Of a stretch of 26,255 nt of DNA, positions 15,135 to 22,489 are shown one piece after another. Source of the DNA: Candidatus Heimdallarchaeota archaeon. Lineage in GTDB: Archaea > Asgardarchaeota > Heimdallarchaeia > Heimdallarchaeales > Heimdallarchaeaceae. Under the pieces are notes generated by a model. That model worked only from the letters and a program-made list of their open reading frames with translations, searched no databases and was not told the DNA's origin. The translations under genes and the position numbers were made by a program. Each line of letters starts with the position of its first letter. Within the stretch, counting starts at the first letter, position 1. Location: positions 1 through 26,255 of the forward strand of contig JAEOTK010000050.1 in assembly GCA_016839875.1 (NCBI GenBank), written 5' to 3'.

Positions 15135-16166
15135 ATGTCAATAGATCCACTTCTTGAAGAACTGATTGAAACTACTGATGAATTAATTAGTTATGGGGAA
15201 TGCGACAAAGCAATCGAATTGTTAGAGAAGAATTTAAATTTATACGAAGATCAATATCCCATTTTTATAAACCTAGGAAAAGCCTACATGAAAATCGAGG
15301 ATGTTCAAACAGCGATTCAATACCTGAATAGAGCTTTAGAGATTCTTCCGGAGAATCTGCAAACTTTAGAACTAATGGGGAGTGCATACTTTGAAGCCAA
15401 GGATTGGGATCAAGCACTAGCATCTTGGAAAAAAATTACAGAGATTAACGAGAAGGAATATTCAGCATGGAGGAATATTGGAGAATTGTATTATCGAATA
15501 GGGGAATACTTCCAAGCAACTCAAGCTTTTGGCAAATATTTAGAGTATGAAGAAGATATTGAAGTGTATAGTCTTTTAGCTACTATTTACAAGAAGATGG
15601 GGAATGACATCGAATGCTGGAATCAATTGATGAAAGCTGAAAAACTTGAACCAGACAATGTGAAGATTCTGATTCAAATCGGAGAGACCTATTTAGATTT
15701 GGAGAATTATGATAAAGCAATAGCATATTTCCAATTAGCACTAGGAGAAGACTCTGAAAGTAAACCGGCTTTGTTTCAATTAGGAGTAGCTTTTGAAAAG
15801 AAGAGGGATTTTGTTCAATCAATAGAGATTTTTTCAAGACTAATTGAAATTGACCCTGATAATGTTCTTGCTTACTTTAATCTAGCAAATATATCTGCTT
15901 CAGTTGCGAATATTGAGCAAGCTGTAATCAATTATGAAAAATGTCTGGAAAAAGATCCTTCTTTTGAGGAAGCTTCACTATCCTTAGCATCACTATATTG
16001 GGCATCTAAAAATTATGACAGGGCAATAATGCATCTTGAAGATGCTTTAAAATTTAATGACAAAAACGGTAAAACCTACCAGTTACTTGGTGATATATAC
16101 GAAGATTCTGGAAATATAGAAAAAGCTAAAGCTAATTGGGAAATTGCTAAAATCCTGGAAGAGTGA
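15135..16166 (+). CDS. TPR repeat protein
   Basis: A 343-residue protein made almost wholly of about ten tandem tetratricopeptide repeats of 34 residues. The pattern recurs throughout: for example NLGKAYMKIEDVQTAIQYL, LMGSAYFEAKDWDQALASW, NIGELYYRIGEYFQATQAF, QIGETYLDLENYDKAIAYF, NLANISASVANIEQAVINY and LLGDIYEDSGNIEKAKANW. The repeats run to the C-terminus with no extra catalytic domain. Such solenoids bind peptides or partner proteins. There is no signal peptide, so it is cytosolic. Its TGA overlaps the GTG start of the GIY-YIG gene by 4 bases, so the two are translationally coupled. A weak TATA-like stretch (ATTCTTAAG) lies about 28 bases upstream. Confidence 0.88.
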   Translation: MSIDPLLEELIETTDELISYGECDKAIELLEKNLNLYEDQYPIFINLGKAYMKIEDVQTAIQYLNRALEILPENLQTLELMGSAYFEAKDWDQALASWKKITEINEKEYSAWRNIGELYYRIGEYFQATQAFGKYLEYEEDIEVYSLLATIYKKMGNDIECWNQLMKAEKLEPDNVKILIQIGETYLDLENYDKAIAYFQLALGEDSESKPALFQLGVAFEKKRDFVQSIEIFSRLIEIDPDNVLAYFNLANISASVANIEQAVINYEKCLEKDPSFEEASLSLASLYWASKNYDRAIMHLEDALKFNDKNGKTYQLLGDIYEDSGNIEKAKANWEIAKILEE

Positions 16167-16579
16167 TAACTATTCTTACAGGTCCAGTTATTGATTTTAC
16201 ATATGGATCGAATGGAACTTATCTTCTTTATTTGAAATTAGCTGAACCTGTCACAATAAGAATTCCTAAACAAGAAATAACTATCAACACAGGATACTAT
16301 ATCTATGTAGGGAGTGCTTTCGGTGCAGGAGGGTTAACATCAAGAATTCATAGACATTTACGTAGAAATAAGAAAAATCATTGGCACATTGACCAAATAA
16401 CAACATCTCATCATTGTTCAATACATGGCATTGCTACTTACATTAACGAGAAAATTGAATGTCACATTTCTCAGAAACTAGCAGATTTGGAAAGCATTAC
16501 ATTTATTGAGGGTGTTGGAAATAGTGACTGCAAGAATAAATGCATGAGTCATTTCTTCAAAATTGACATTCAAGGATAG
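16163..16579 (+). CDS. GIY-YIG-like DUF123 protein
   Basis: A 138-residue protein with the DUF123 signature: NGTYLLYLKLAEP, GYYIYVGSAFGAGGLTSRIHRHLRR (a GIY-YIG-related core with the second motif YIYVGS and conserved basic residues), and KKNHWHIDQITT. The domain is found either alone or fused to endonuclease III, so a link to DNA repair or nucleic-acid binding is plausible. No nuclease is fused here. Cysteines near the end (SDCKNKCMSHF) might bind metal. The start is the GTG overlapping the TPR stop (GTGA). The 3' end overlaps the opposing gene by 23 bases. Confidence 0.85.
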   Translation: MITILTGPVIDFTYGSNGTYLLYLKLAEPVTIRIPKQEITINTGYYIYVGSAFGAGGLTSRIHRHLRRNKKNHWHIDQITTSHHCSIHGIATYINEKIECHISQKLADLESITFIEGVGNSDCKNKCMSHFFKIDIQG

Positions 16580-17237
16580 AGACTTTTTTTCTTTTCTTAA
16601 TCACTAAAAAGAGAATAATAATTGTTATGCCTGATATTTGACTAATACTTGTTTCATTGAGCTGTTCAGGGTATGTTATGGTTGTATCGAATCCTTGATG
16701 TGTAATTTTTATTTGGTTTTCAGTAACATTAATTGTTGTGTAAAAAGGGATTAGTTGAATTGTGTACTTAAGTATATCTATGACATCGTACCAAAAAGTG
16801 TAATTTCCTAATGGAAGAGTCTCATTACGATATTCAGGTATACAAAATCCAATTCCCCCAGTTCTATTTGATATCCCTTCTTCAATAAATATATCTCCAC
16901 TTACCGTTAAGAATACATAAGAGATACCAGGATTTAAGCTTGAATTTACTAAACTAGTATTCATTCTAGGAATGAAATATGGTGCTTTATTTATGTATGC
17001 ATGAATTCTAGAACCATTATTGATGATCTGATATTTCGTTTCAAAATAAAAATCAGTATAAATATCTGATGAGTGAGGGTTTAAGTCATAATCTGGAGGC
17101 CAACTGATATTCTTTATTTTAGTATAAATTTCATCTAAATCAGCTGGGTATGATGACGAAGTAACGCTAAATAGAATTTGGAAAATTAGGATCACTGTAG
17201 GAAACCAAAATTTGAGTTTCAGTTTACTCCTCCTCAA
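16557..17237 (-). CDS. Secreted or membrane-anchored protein, unknown function
   Basis: About 226 residues. A signal peptide at the N-terminus (KLKLKFWFPTVILIFQILFSVTSS) is followed by an extracellular beta-rich region with several N-glycosylation sequons (for example NRT and NET) and a C-terminal TM helix (ISGITIIILFLVIKK) with a short basic tail. This is the layout of archaeal cell-surface proteins with a single anchor. No domain was recognised. The start is odd: the frame opens with TTG at 17237, but that codon overlaps a strong Shine-Dalgarno AGGAGG (17229-17234) and lies very close to or upstream of the predicted transcription start. The first usable codon after the SD is CTG at 17222. 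Its tail overlaps the DUF123 gene. Confidence 0.65.
   Translation of the reverse strand: MRRSKLKLKFWFPTVILIFQILFSVTSSSYPADLDEIYTKIKNISWPPDYDLNPHSSDIYTDFYFETKYQIINNGSRIHAYINKAPYFIPRMNTSLVNSSLNPGISYVFLTVSGDIFIEEGISNRTGGIGFCIPEYRNETLPLGNYTFWYDVIDILKYTIQLIPFYTTINVTENQIKITHQGFDTTITYPEQLNETSISQISGITIIILFLVIKKRKKVSILECQF
17229..17234 (-). promoter_or_regulatory. Strong Shine-Dalgarno AGGAGG before an in-frame CTG
   Basis: On the minus strand AGGAGG is followed after six bases by CTG (17222), with no ATG or GTG at suitable spacing. If used, the protein would begin LKLKFWF instead of including the TTG-encoded five-residue extension. Confidence 0.45.
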
Positions 17238-17254
17238 TTGGAAAAGTGGTTTTT

Positions 17255-17264
17255 GGTATATAAG
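17255..17264 (-). promoter_or_regulatory. TATA box for the secreted-protein gene
   Basis: CTTATATACC on the minus strand, centred near 17260, predicts transcription from about 17233, inside or just before the AGGAGG site. Confidence 0.55.
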
Positions 17265-17281
17265 ATGTCCGTTTTTTGATG

Positions 17282-18415
17282 TTACCTTAACAAATGTTTG
17301 TTTCCTATATTTACGTTCTTAAGATAGGAAGAAGCAATTTCAAAACACTTCTCTGCATGTCCAAGACTTGTTAAAGGTAAATCTCTAAATTCAAAATGAG
17401 GATAAAAACCTAATAGTGAATAAGGAATGTTCTCATCAATTGAAGCAATATAAGAGGCTATATTTTCAACTTCTCCCTCATCAACATACCCTGGTACCAT
17501 TAATGTAGTTGCAGTTAAAACAGGCAATTCTGGTCTCTTATGGAAATACTGTGTTCCTACAAATTTGAAATTCTCTAGAACTTGCTTATTCCCAACTCCA
17601 GTAAGAGCTTTATGAATATTCGAATCCCAGGCTTTCAAATCGAACTTTATGATACCACCTGAAACTAAAGAAAGTTCTGCTGCCTTCTTAACAAGTTTTT
17701 GTGTCCCAAAACCATTCCACTCCCAACAGATTCTTGCAATTCTTTTCTCTTTTTTTGCTATATTCAAAATTCTTTTAGAGAGTGTTAAAGCGAATGGAAA
17801 TTGTGGTTCAGGAGATCCTCCAAAGAAACACACACAGTTAATTGAATGATTATTTTTGTAGACTTCAATAAGCTTAGAAATCGAAACCTTAGAACCAACC
17901 TTTACACTCTTATGATTCTGATTTTGGCAGAACAGACAATTGAAAGAACAACCATAGAAGAAAATCGAGAGATTGTGAAAACCTAATTCCTTTCCTTTTC
18001 TAGATGCATATTCAGGATAACCTGCACCAGTTCCAGCAGGACAAAACCATGCTGCACAACAATTACATGGCAGAGGATCTAAATAATAATCCAAAATTCC
18101 AATTTTGGTACTTGACATATTGATTCTTTTGTTTTCCTTGCTATATCTTAATCCACAAAAACTTAATTCATTATACCCTATCTCACATTTATGATTGCAC
18201 AAATTGCATGATTGTTGACCACTACTTGGAGGAGCAATAGGAAGATTGTACTTATTCCTTGCTCTCTGATGAGCTCCAAGAATATAGCTTTCAGCATCTA
18301 TAGATTGATCCCTTAGACATTCATTACACACTTGAAGAGTTCTTGCAAATTGCTTTTCTTCTTTACAGATACTGCAATTTTCAAGTTTTTTCCCACTATT
18401 AGAGATAATGAACAT
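17282..18415 (-). CDS. Radical SAM protein, AmmeMemoRadiSam/PflA-activase-like
   Basis: A 377-residue radical SAM enzyme. The 4Fe-4S ligands are C156, C160 and C163 (GCSFNCLFCQN), followed by the SAM-binding FFGGSPEP (197-204). Ahead of the core are an N-terminal zinc-finger-like CxxC pair (C14/C17, C30/C33), then CNLCNHKCEIGYNELSFCG (C70, C73, C77, C87). The latter matches the cysteine-rich start of the COG1180 group (archaeal pyruvate-formate-lyase-activase homologues and AmmeMemoRadiSam). A further cluster CNCCAAWFCPAG (117-127) precedes the core where the family usually reads PLYHFLPG. The substrate is unknown; related proteins activate glycyl radical enzymes or act in an uncharacterised three-gene system, and no partner gene lies here. 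The start is the ATG at 18415. Confidence 0.85.
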   Translation of the reverse strand: MFIISNSGKKLENCSICKEEKQFARTLQVCNECLRDQSIDAESYILGAHQRARNKYNLPIAPPSSGQQSCNLCNHKCEIGYNELSFCGLRYSKENKRINMSSTKIGILDYYLDPLPCNCCAAWFCPAGTGAGYPEYASRKGKELGFHNLSIFFYGCSFNCLFCQNQNHKSVKVGSKVSISKLIEVYKNNHSINCVCFFGGSPEPQFPFALTLSKRILNIAKKEKRIARICWEWNGFGTQKLVKKAAELSLVSGGIIKFDLKAWDSNIHKALTGVGNKQVLENFKFVGTQYFHKRPELPVLTATTLMVPGYVDEGEVENIASYIASIDENIPYSLLGFYPHFEFRDLPLTSLGHAEKCFEIASSYLKNVNIGNKHLLR

Positions 18416-18466
18416 CTTACAATATGTACTAATTCATTATTTGTTAATGTTGCGATATCTTTGAGA

Positions 18467-18477
18467 AAATTTATTTA
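18467..18477 (+). promoter_or_regulatory. TATA box for the 131-residue membrane protein
   Basis: AAATTTATTTA is centred about 28 bases before the ATG at 18500, consistent with a leaderless transcript. Confidence 0.5.
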
Positions 18478-18499
18478 CTAGCATCTCAATCAACTTATT

Positions 18500-18895
18500 A
18501 TGGCTCATATAGCAGTAGTATTAGTAATCAATGTTGTTCTCCTCTATATTTCAGCCGCTATTCTTTGCTCAATAATGTTCAGAAGAGATGCTAAGAAATG
18601 GAGTTGGCTGAATCTTATAATAGCCGTCGTCTGTACTTTACTTTGGGTATTTGCAATTGCCCTCCTAACAGGAAGTGCAGCTAGAATTACCTTCGGTATA
18701 ATCTTCTTCTTGATTTGTTGGGGATTGTGGGTACTAGTTGGAGGTATCTCAGAAAGACGAGCTATCTATGCAGCTGCAGGTACTCTTCTTATTTGGTTTC
18801 TACTGAGCTGGATATTCATGGTGATTATGTATGCATTCAACATATCATATTTCACTCCTGCAGAATTTCCAACTTTGATTGGATGGCTACCATAA
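18500..18895 (+). CDS. Small four-TM membrane protein, unknown function
   Basis: A 131-residue, very hydrophobic protein with about four spans (roughly 5-26, 34-56, 65-83 and 92-116) and few charged residues between them (RRDAKKWSW, SERRA). Both halves have similar spacing, but no family is recognised. The start ATG is placed by the TATA box ahead of it. Its stop lies 9 bases from the 3' end of the convergent SPASM enzyme gene. Confidence 0.65.
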   Translation: MAHIAVVLVINVVLLYISAAILCSIMFRRDAKKWSWLNLIIAVVCTLLWVFAIALLTGSAARITFGIIFFLICWGLWVLVGGISERRAIYAAAGTLLIWFLLSWIFMVIMYAFNISYFTPAEFPTLIGWLP

Positions 18896-18904
18896 GAATT
18901 TAAC

Positions 18905-20269
18905 TTAAGAAAAAAAGAGAACAAAATCCTCAAAATTCAAAGGATAGGATAATCTATTTTCTATCCCTTTTTCTTTTGTATACTTGCTTAGTATCTCTGG
19001 ATTTTTGTCATATAATTCTGTAATAAAGTAAATGGCATTTTTGAAATAAATAAAATTAATTGAACACTCGATTTGGTTGACTGAATCAACAGAATAATTA
19101 TTCATCTTAGATTTCCAATCCTCGCAAGGACCTCCACAATAAAATCTGATAGGACATTTTTTACATATATGCCTTGAATAGATGTTTGAACTTAGAATAC
19201 CATTTGTTTCTTCATCAAGCAACTCATCGAACGAATCAAAACTGTATTGATCATTATCAAAAAAACCAGAACAAGGATAAAGCTTCGAATCAAGATTAAC
19301 TGCTACTGCTCTTCTGCCTGCAGGACATCTATCTGAAAGTCTTACTCTTGAAATTATCCTATCTATGTATCGTGCAAAATAATCAGAAGGACCAAATGCT
19401 AAAAGCAATTGTAGTAGTTCATCATTATTTAAATCAAGCAAATTACAAACGAAGGATTGCATTTCATCACTGAATAATTCAAGAGCTTCTTGTGTCCAAG
19501 GATAGAGAGAATCATGGGGAATTCTTACAGGTCTCATCGAGATATATTCAAAATGATCAAGTAATTTTGTATAGATTTCAAGAAACTCACTATTATTGGA
19601 ATTCACAGGAATTATACAATGCTTTCTTACTGTTTTCTGAAATCGTTTAAGGTTATGAAGAGCCTTACTCCGTTGTACTTCATTCAAGAGATCCAAGGAG
19701 ACTGTTAAGTATCCATATTTCTCAACAAACTCAACAAAGTCATTACTGACTTCCATTAGATTTGTAGGTGGAAGAAACATGTATATAGGAAACTGATAAT
19801 TATTTTTGATCTTTTCAACATAATGCCATATATCGAGAAAGGATTTGAATTCTAAAGATATCTCACTTGTGAAAAACATTGAGATAGATAAAGGAGAGTT
19901 AGATTGAGTTTGAATCTTAAATTCCAATGCTTTCTTAATAATTGATTTGATCTCTTCCAAGCTAAGTACATTGTAATTCTCTTTTTTGTAATGTTTAGAG
20001 TAACAAAACCAACATTCTAAATTGCAATTTGAAGATGGATTAATCACTAGATTAGATAGATCAAATTTTGAAACTGGAAGATGATCCTTTAGTTGAATAT
20101 TGTTTTGAAAAAAACCATAACTGAATAGTTTATTATAATAGGTTTGTAGAGTACCGGAGTCGTCTGCAAATTTACTTTGTATATTCCAGAACAATTGAGA
20201 ATTAGGATCCAATACGAAATTCTCCCCGTTCTGACGGAAACTATAAACTTCTTTGTCTGACTCTAGCAT
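18905..20269 (-). CDS. Radical SAM/SPASM peptide-maturase-like enzyme
   Basis: About 454 residues. The core 4Fe-4S motif is C82-x3-C86-x2-C89 (NCNLECWFCYSKHYKKENY). The C-terminal SPASM domain has the full set for auxiliary clusters: CPAGRRAVAVNLDSKLYPC, then CKKCPIRFYCGGPC, then a last IEC cysteine. The first 60 residues (SFRQNGENFVLDPNSQLFWNI) resemble the N-terminal segments of enzymes that modify peptides. SPASM radical SAM enzymes cross-link, thioether-bridge or epimerise residues of ribosomal peptides, or mature enzymes. The gene directly follows a 61-residue peptide gene with a gap of 5 bases. In-frame TTG codons at 20281 and 20278 would overlap that gene; the ATG at 20269 is preferred. 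The substrate is inferred to be the small peptide. Confidence 0.82.
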   Translation of the reverse strand: MLESDKEVYSFRQNGENFVLDPNSQLFWNIQSKFADDSGTLQTYYNKLFSYGFFQNNIQLKDHLPVSKFDLSNLVINPSSNCNLECWFCYSKHYKKENYNVLSLEEIKSIIKKALEFKIQTQSNSPLSISMFFTSEISLEFKSFLDIWHYVEKIKNNYQFPIYMFLPPTNLMEVSNDFVEFVEKYGYLTVSLDLLNEVQRSKALHNLKRFQKTVRKHCIIPVNSNNSEFLEIYTKLLDHFEYISMRPVRIPHDSLYPWTQEALELFSDEMQSFVCNLLDLNNDELLQLLLAFGPSDYFARYIDRIISRVRLSDRCPAGRRAVAVNLDSKLYPCSGFFDNDQYSFDSFDELLDEETNGILSSNIYSRHICKKCPIRFYCGGPCEDWKSKMNNYSVDSVNQIECSINFIYFKNAIYFITELYDKNPEILSKYTKEKGIENRLSYPLNFEDFVLFFS

Positions 20270-20274
20270 TTTTC

Positions 20275-20460
20275 TCAACAAACAGATTCACTTTCTGAAC
20301 GATCTTCTTCACTTTGTAAAATCGATGCTACTTTTTCTAATGCTTCATTTTTACTCTGAAATTTACCGATGATTTCTTCTGATAACGAATTCTTAACAAT
20401 CCACCAATCGTTCTCATCCCTGAAAATCTCAAAATCACCACATGTTTCTCTTTCAGACAT
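20275..20460 (-). CDS. Small peptide, candidate substrate of the SPASM enzyme
   Basis: A 61-residue peptide gene directly upstream of the radical SAM/SPASM gene on the same strand. The first part (FEIFRDENDWWIVKN, then SEEIIGKFQSKNEALEKVASIL) reads as two strands and a helix, not unlike DUF2188-type mini-domains, which could act as a leader/recognition part. The final stretch is hydrophilic and acidic, SEEDRSESESVC, with C61 as the very last residue; C7 is the only other cysteine. It could be a RiPP precursor whose short C-terminal core, perhaps its C-terminal Cys, is modified, or a small partner protein of the enzyme. Nothing is known of it. The start ATG is 20460, about 34 bases after a TATA-like box. 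Confidence 0.65.
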   Translation of the reverse strand: MSERETCGDFEIFRDENDWWIVKNSLSEEIIGKFQSKNEALEKVASILQSEEDRSESESVC

Positions 20461-20490
20461 TACTCTCGAAAGATTACTCTTTTGTTGATT

Positions 20491-20498
20491 ATATATTA
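20491..20498 (-). promoter_or_regulatory. TATA box for the peptide/SPASM operon
   Basis: AATATAT/AATATATAAT on the minus strand, centred near 20495, predicts a start about 20467 and a leader of only a few bases before the ATG at 20460. Confidence 0.5.
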
Positions 20499-20533
20499 TT
20501 TTGTGTTATTATTTATATTGAATTTCAAGTTAC

Positions 20534-20543
20534 CTTATAAAAA
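20534..20543 (+). promoter_or_regulatory. TATA box for the small GTPase gene
   Basis: CTTATAAAAA is centred near 20538. The predicted start, about 20565, falls at the end of an AGGAG sequence (20561-20565) that would otherwise be a ribosome-binding site 12 bases ahead of the ATG at 20578, so which signal is used is unclear. Confidence 0.5.
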
Positions 20544-20577
20544 GCCTTTAAAATACAAGAAGGAGTAAAAATCTACA

Positions 20578-21114
20578 ATGACCCAACGTAGTTACAAAGT
20601 TTCACTTTGTGGTGATCCTGGAGTGGGTAAAACCTCTATAGCTTTAAGACATGCCCAAAATTCCTTTCCTGTATCACATTCTCCAACTCTAGGAGCCAAT
20701 TTTCTAGTTTGGGATACTACACTTGATGGTCAAGAAATTAAACTGATTATTGGAGATTCTGGTTCTCAAGAAAGATTCTATTCTGTTTTACCTACATATT
20801 TTCAAGGTTCTTTAGCTGCAGCGCTTGTCTTTGATATAACTGAAAGAGAAAGCTTTGACCGTTTGGATTTCTGGCTTAAACTCTTGAGAGAAAGTGTTGG
20901 AGATATTCCTGTTATCGTTGTAGGAAATAAAATTGATCTAGAAGAAGAAAGAGATGTCAAAATAGAAGAAGCTGAGAAATATGCAGAAAAGCTTCAAACC
21001 TTGTATTTTGAAGTTTCAGCTAAAGACAAATTAAACTTGTTTCAAACATTCAAAAAGATGGCAGAATTAGCTATAGAACAGGGAAATGAAGATGATGTTG
21101 AGGAAGCTAATTGA
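20578..21114 (+). CDS. Rab/Ras-like small GTPase
   Basis: A 178-residue small GTPase. P-loop GDPGVGKTS (12-20), switch I threonine T37 (HSPTLGANF), guanine-specificity NKID (117-120) and SAK (147-149) are all intact, so it should bind GTP. The DxxG/switch II reads D60-S61-G62-S63-Q64-E65-R66-F67: the glycine of DTAGQERF is replaced by S63, although Q64 is retained. The interswitch and RYF-type order (YFQGSLAAALVFDITERESFDRLDFW) is Rab-like. The C-terminus is acidic (EDDVEEAN) and lacks prenylation cysteines, as is usual for Asgard GTPases, so membrane attachment would need a partner. Two unknown genes follow on the same strand. Confidence 0.93.
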   Translation: MTQRSYKVSLCGDPGVGKTSIALRHAQNSFPVSHSPTLGANFLVWDTTLDGQEIKLIIGDSGSQERFYSVLPTYFQGSLAAALVFDITERESFDRLDFWLKLLRESVGDIPVIVVGNKIDLEEERDVKIEEAEKYAEKLQTLYFEVSAKDKLNLFQTFKKMAELAIEQGNEDDVEEAN

Positions 21115-21277
21115 CTTCTGAATTTGCCAGTGATTATTTTCAATCTAATTCGGAGGAAAAAACTGCTAAAATTAGCTTTAACAATTTCTTGCACTTGATT
21201 CTTCCATTCTTGATTTTGAAAAATTCAAAAAAACTATAACTATCTTCTTAAATGAAAAATGAAAAAATAAAATAGAT

Positions 21278-22489
21278 ATGATAGAGCAGAAAGAAGTACA
21301 TTCAGTGAACATCTTAATGACAACTATAACAAGAGATGATTCTAACTTACCTCTACATATAGCCAAAGTTTTTGGTAATCATAATTTAATTCACGACCAG
21401 TCTCTGAAAAACAAGTTTGAAGAGGAACTTGAAACTGTCAAAATATTAGAATACTTCCCTAAGGATGATATTACACTTGAGGGTGCTAAATTCATAACTT
21501 GGGAGATAGGGAAAGAGAAAAAACTCTCACCAGATATTTCAATAATTAAACACTCTTATGATAATAATTTTTTGCTCAATATAATCATCTCTAACTTTTC
21601 TGATCTAGACATTCTAGATGCTAGTGAAGAAGCTGCCTTTATTCTTCAAGCAATTACCGGAATTCACAGAAGAATAGAAGCTCCAATAGAGCTTGTTAAA
21701 TTAAGCGATGAAGAGAAAAAAGAAGGATTGAAACATAAACTAATGGACTTAGGAGATTTTTATCACTGGCAAATATTCGAAGAAAATAGTATGAGGGGAG
21801 GTATAGAAAAAATTGGTCTAGCGCCTATGTTAATTACAGCACTATTGCTTAGAGCTCATACTATGCATGATGAAATTCAATGTATGGGAGAATGCAAGCG
21901 CATCTTTAGCAAAGAAACGCAGGGTACTGGAATTAAGTGTGAATGTGGAGGAGAACTTGTTGTTGCCCCTCCTTATTTGAAAATTAAAAATGCTTCTTTT
22001 GTTTTTCCAGAAGGGATAGATGAAATAATCAGTAATGAAGAATCTGCACCAGAGAATTTTCTTAAGTTAATTCAAAAAACAATGTTTCCAAGGAGTATTA
22101 GTTTATCGTTTAATCTCTTTCCAACTCTAAAATTCAGTAATATAATTACACTTCCCTCTTCATCATATTATAGATCTATTTCTACCAACGACACAGTAAA
22201 AATCACTTTCGAATACAAAGAGCTTGAAAATGATGATGTACTCATATTTGCTTTTGTAACAGACACCAGATATGGTGGTTCTAGACTAATTCCAGCTTCA
22301 TCTTTACCAGTTATTATGAGAGATATTCAACGGAATGTGAGAGGGGAATTTGATTGGGAAAATGCTATAGAGAGATCACAATTAGGAGATTGGAAAGTAT
22401 CTCCTTTCATTGGTTTCAAGGAAATACCAAAATATACAACCCTAAAGTCCTTAATCCCAGGAAATCAAGTAGGTGAAACAATTGAGTGA
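21278..22489 (+). CDS. Unknown protein with a four-cysteine zinc-knuckle
   Basis: A 403-residue soluble protein with no recognised family. It is a mixed alpha/beta protein. At about 202-223 four cysteines, C202-x3-C206 and C221-x-C223 (CMGECKRIF ... GIKCECGGEL), look like a structural zinc site. A basic/hydrophobic segment (residues about 268-300) is strand-rich. It overlaps the following gene by several bases and the two appear co-transcribed. It lies 164 bases downstream of the small GTPase, so a functional tie is possible but may simply reflect order. The start is the ATG at 21278. Confidence 0.55.
   Translation: MIEQKEVHSVNILMTTITRDDSNLPLHIAKVFGNHNLIHDQSLKNKFEEELETVKILEYFPKDDITLEGAKFITWEIGKEKKLSPDISIIKHSYDNNFLLNIIISNFSDLDILDASEEAAFILQAITGIHRRIEAPIELVKLSDEEKKEGLKHKLMDLGDFYHWQIFEENSMRGGIEKIGLAPMLITALLLRAHTMHDEIQCMGECKRIFSKETQGTGIKCECGGELVVAPPYLKIKNASFVFPEGIDEIISNEESAPENFLKLIQKTMFPRSISLSFNLFPTLKFSNIITLPSSSYYRSISTNDTVKITFEYKELENDDVLIFAFVTDTRYGGSRLIPASSLPVIMRDIQRNVRGEFDWENAIERSQLGDWKVSPFIGFKEIPKYTTLKSLIPGNQVGETIE
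22471..22476 (+). promoter_or_regulatory. Shine-Dalgarno AGGTGA that suggests a TTG start
   Basis: AGGTGA lies 5 bases before the TTG at 22482, the same geometry as the SD for the second tusA. The GTG at 22473 lies inside the SD and is a less likely start. Confidence 0.5.

Noticed and set aside
18905..20269. Possible assignment to PQQ (PqqE) or SCIFF maturase.
   Set aside because: The upstream peptide lacks the six cysteines of SCIFF and the Glu-x3-Tyr of PqqA, and no accessory pqq genes are present.
21214..21230. Inverted repeat TTTTGAA-AAA-TTCAAAA in the gap between the GTPase and the next gene.
   Set aside because: It is all A/T apart from one G-C pair, short, and expected by chance in so AT-rich a gap; too weak to call a terminator or binding site.
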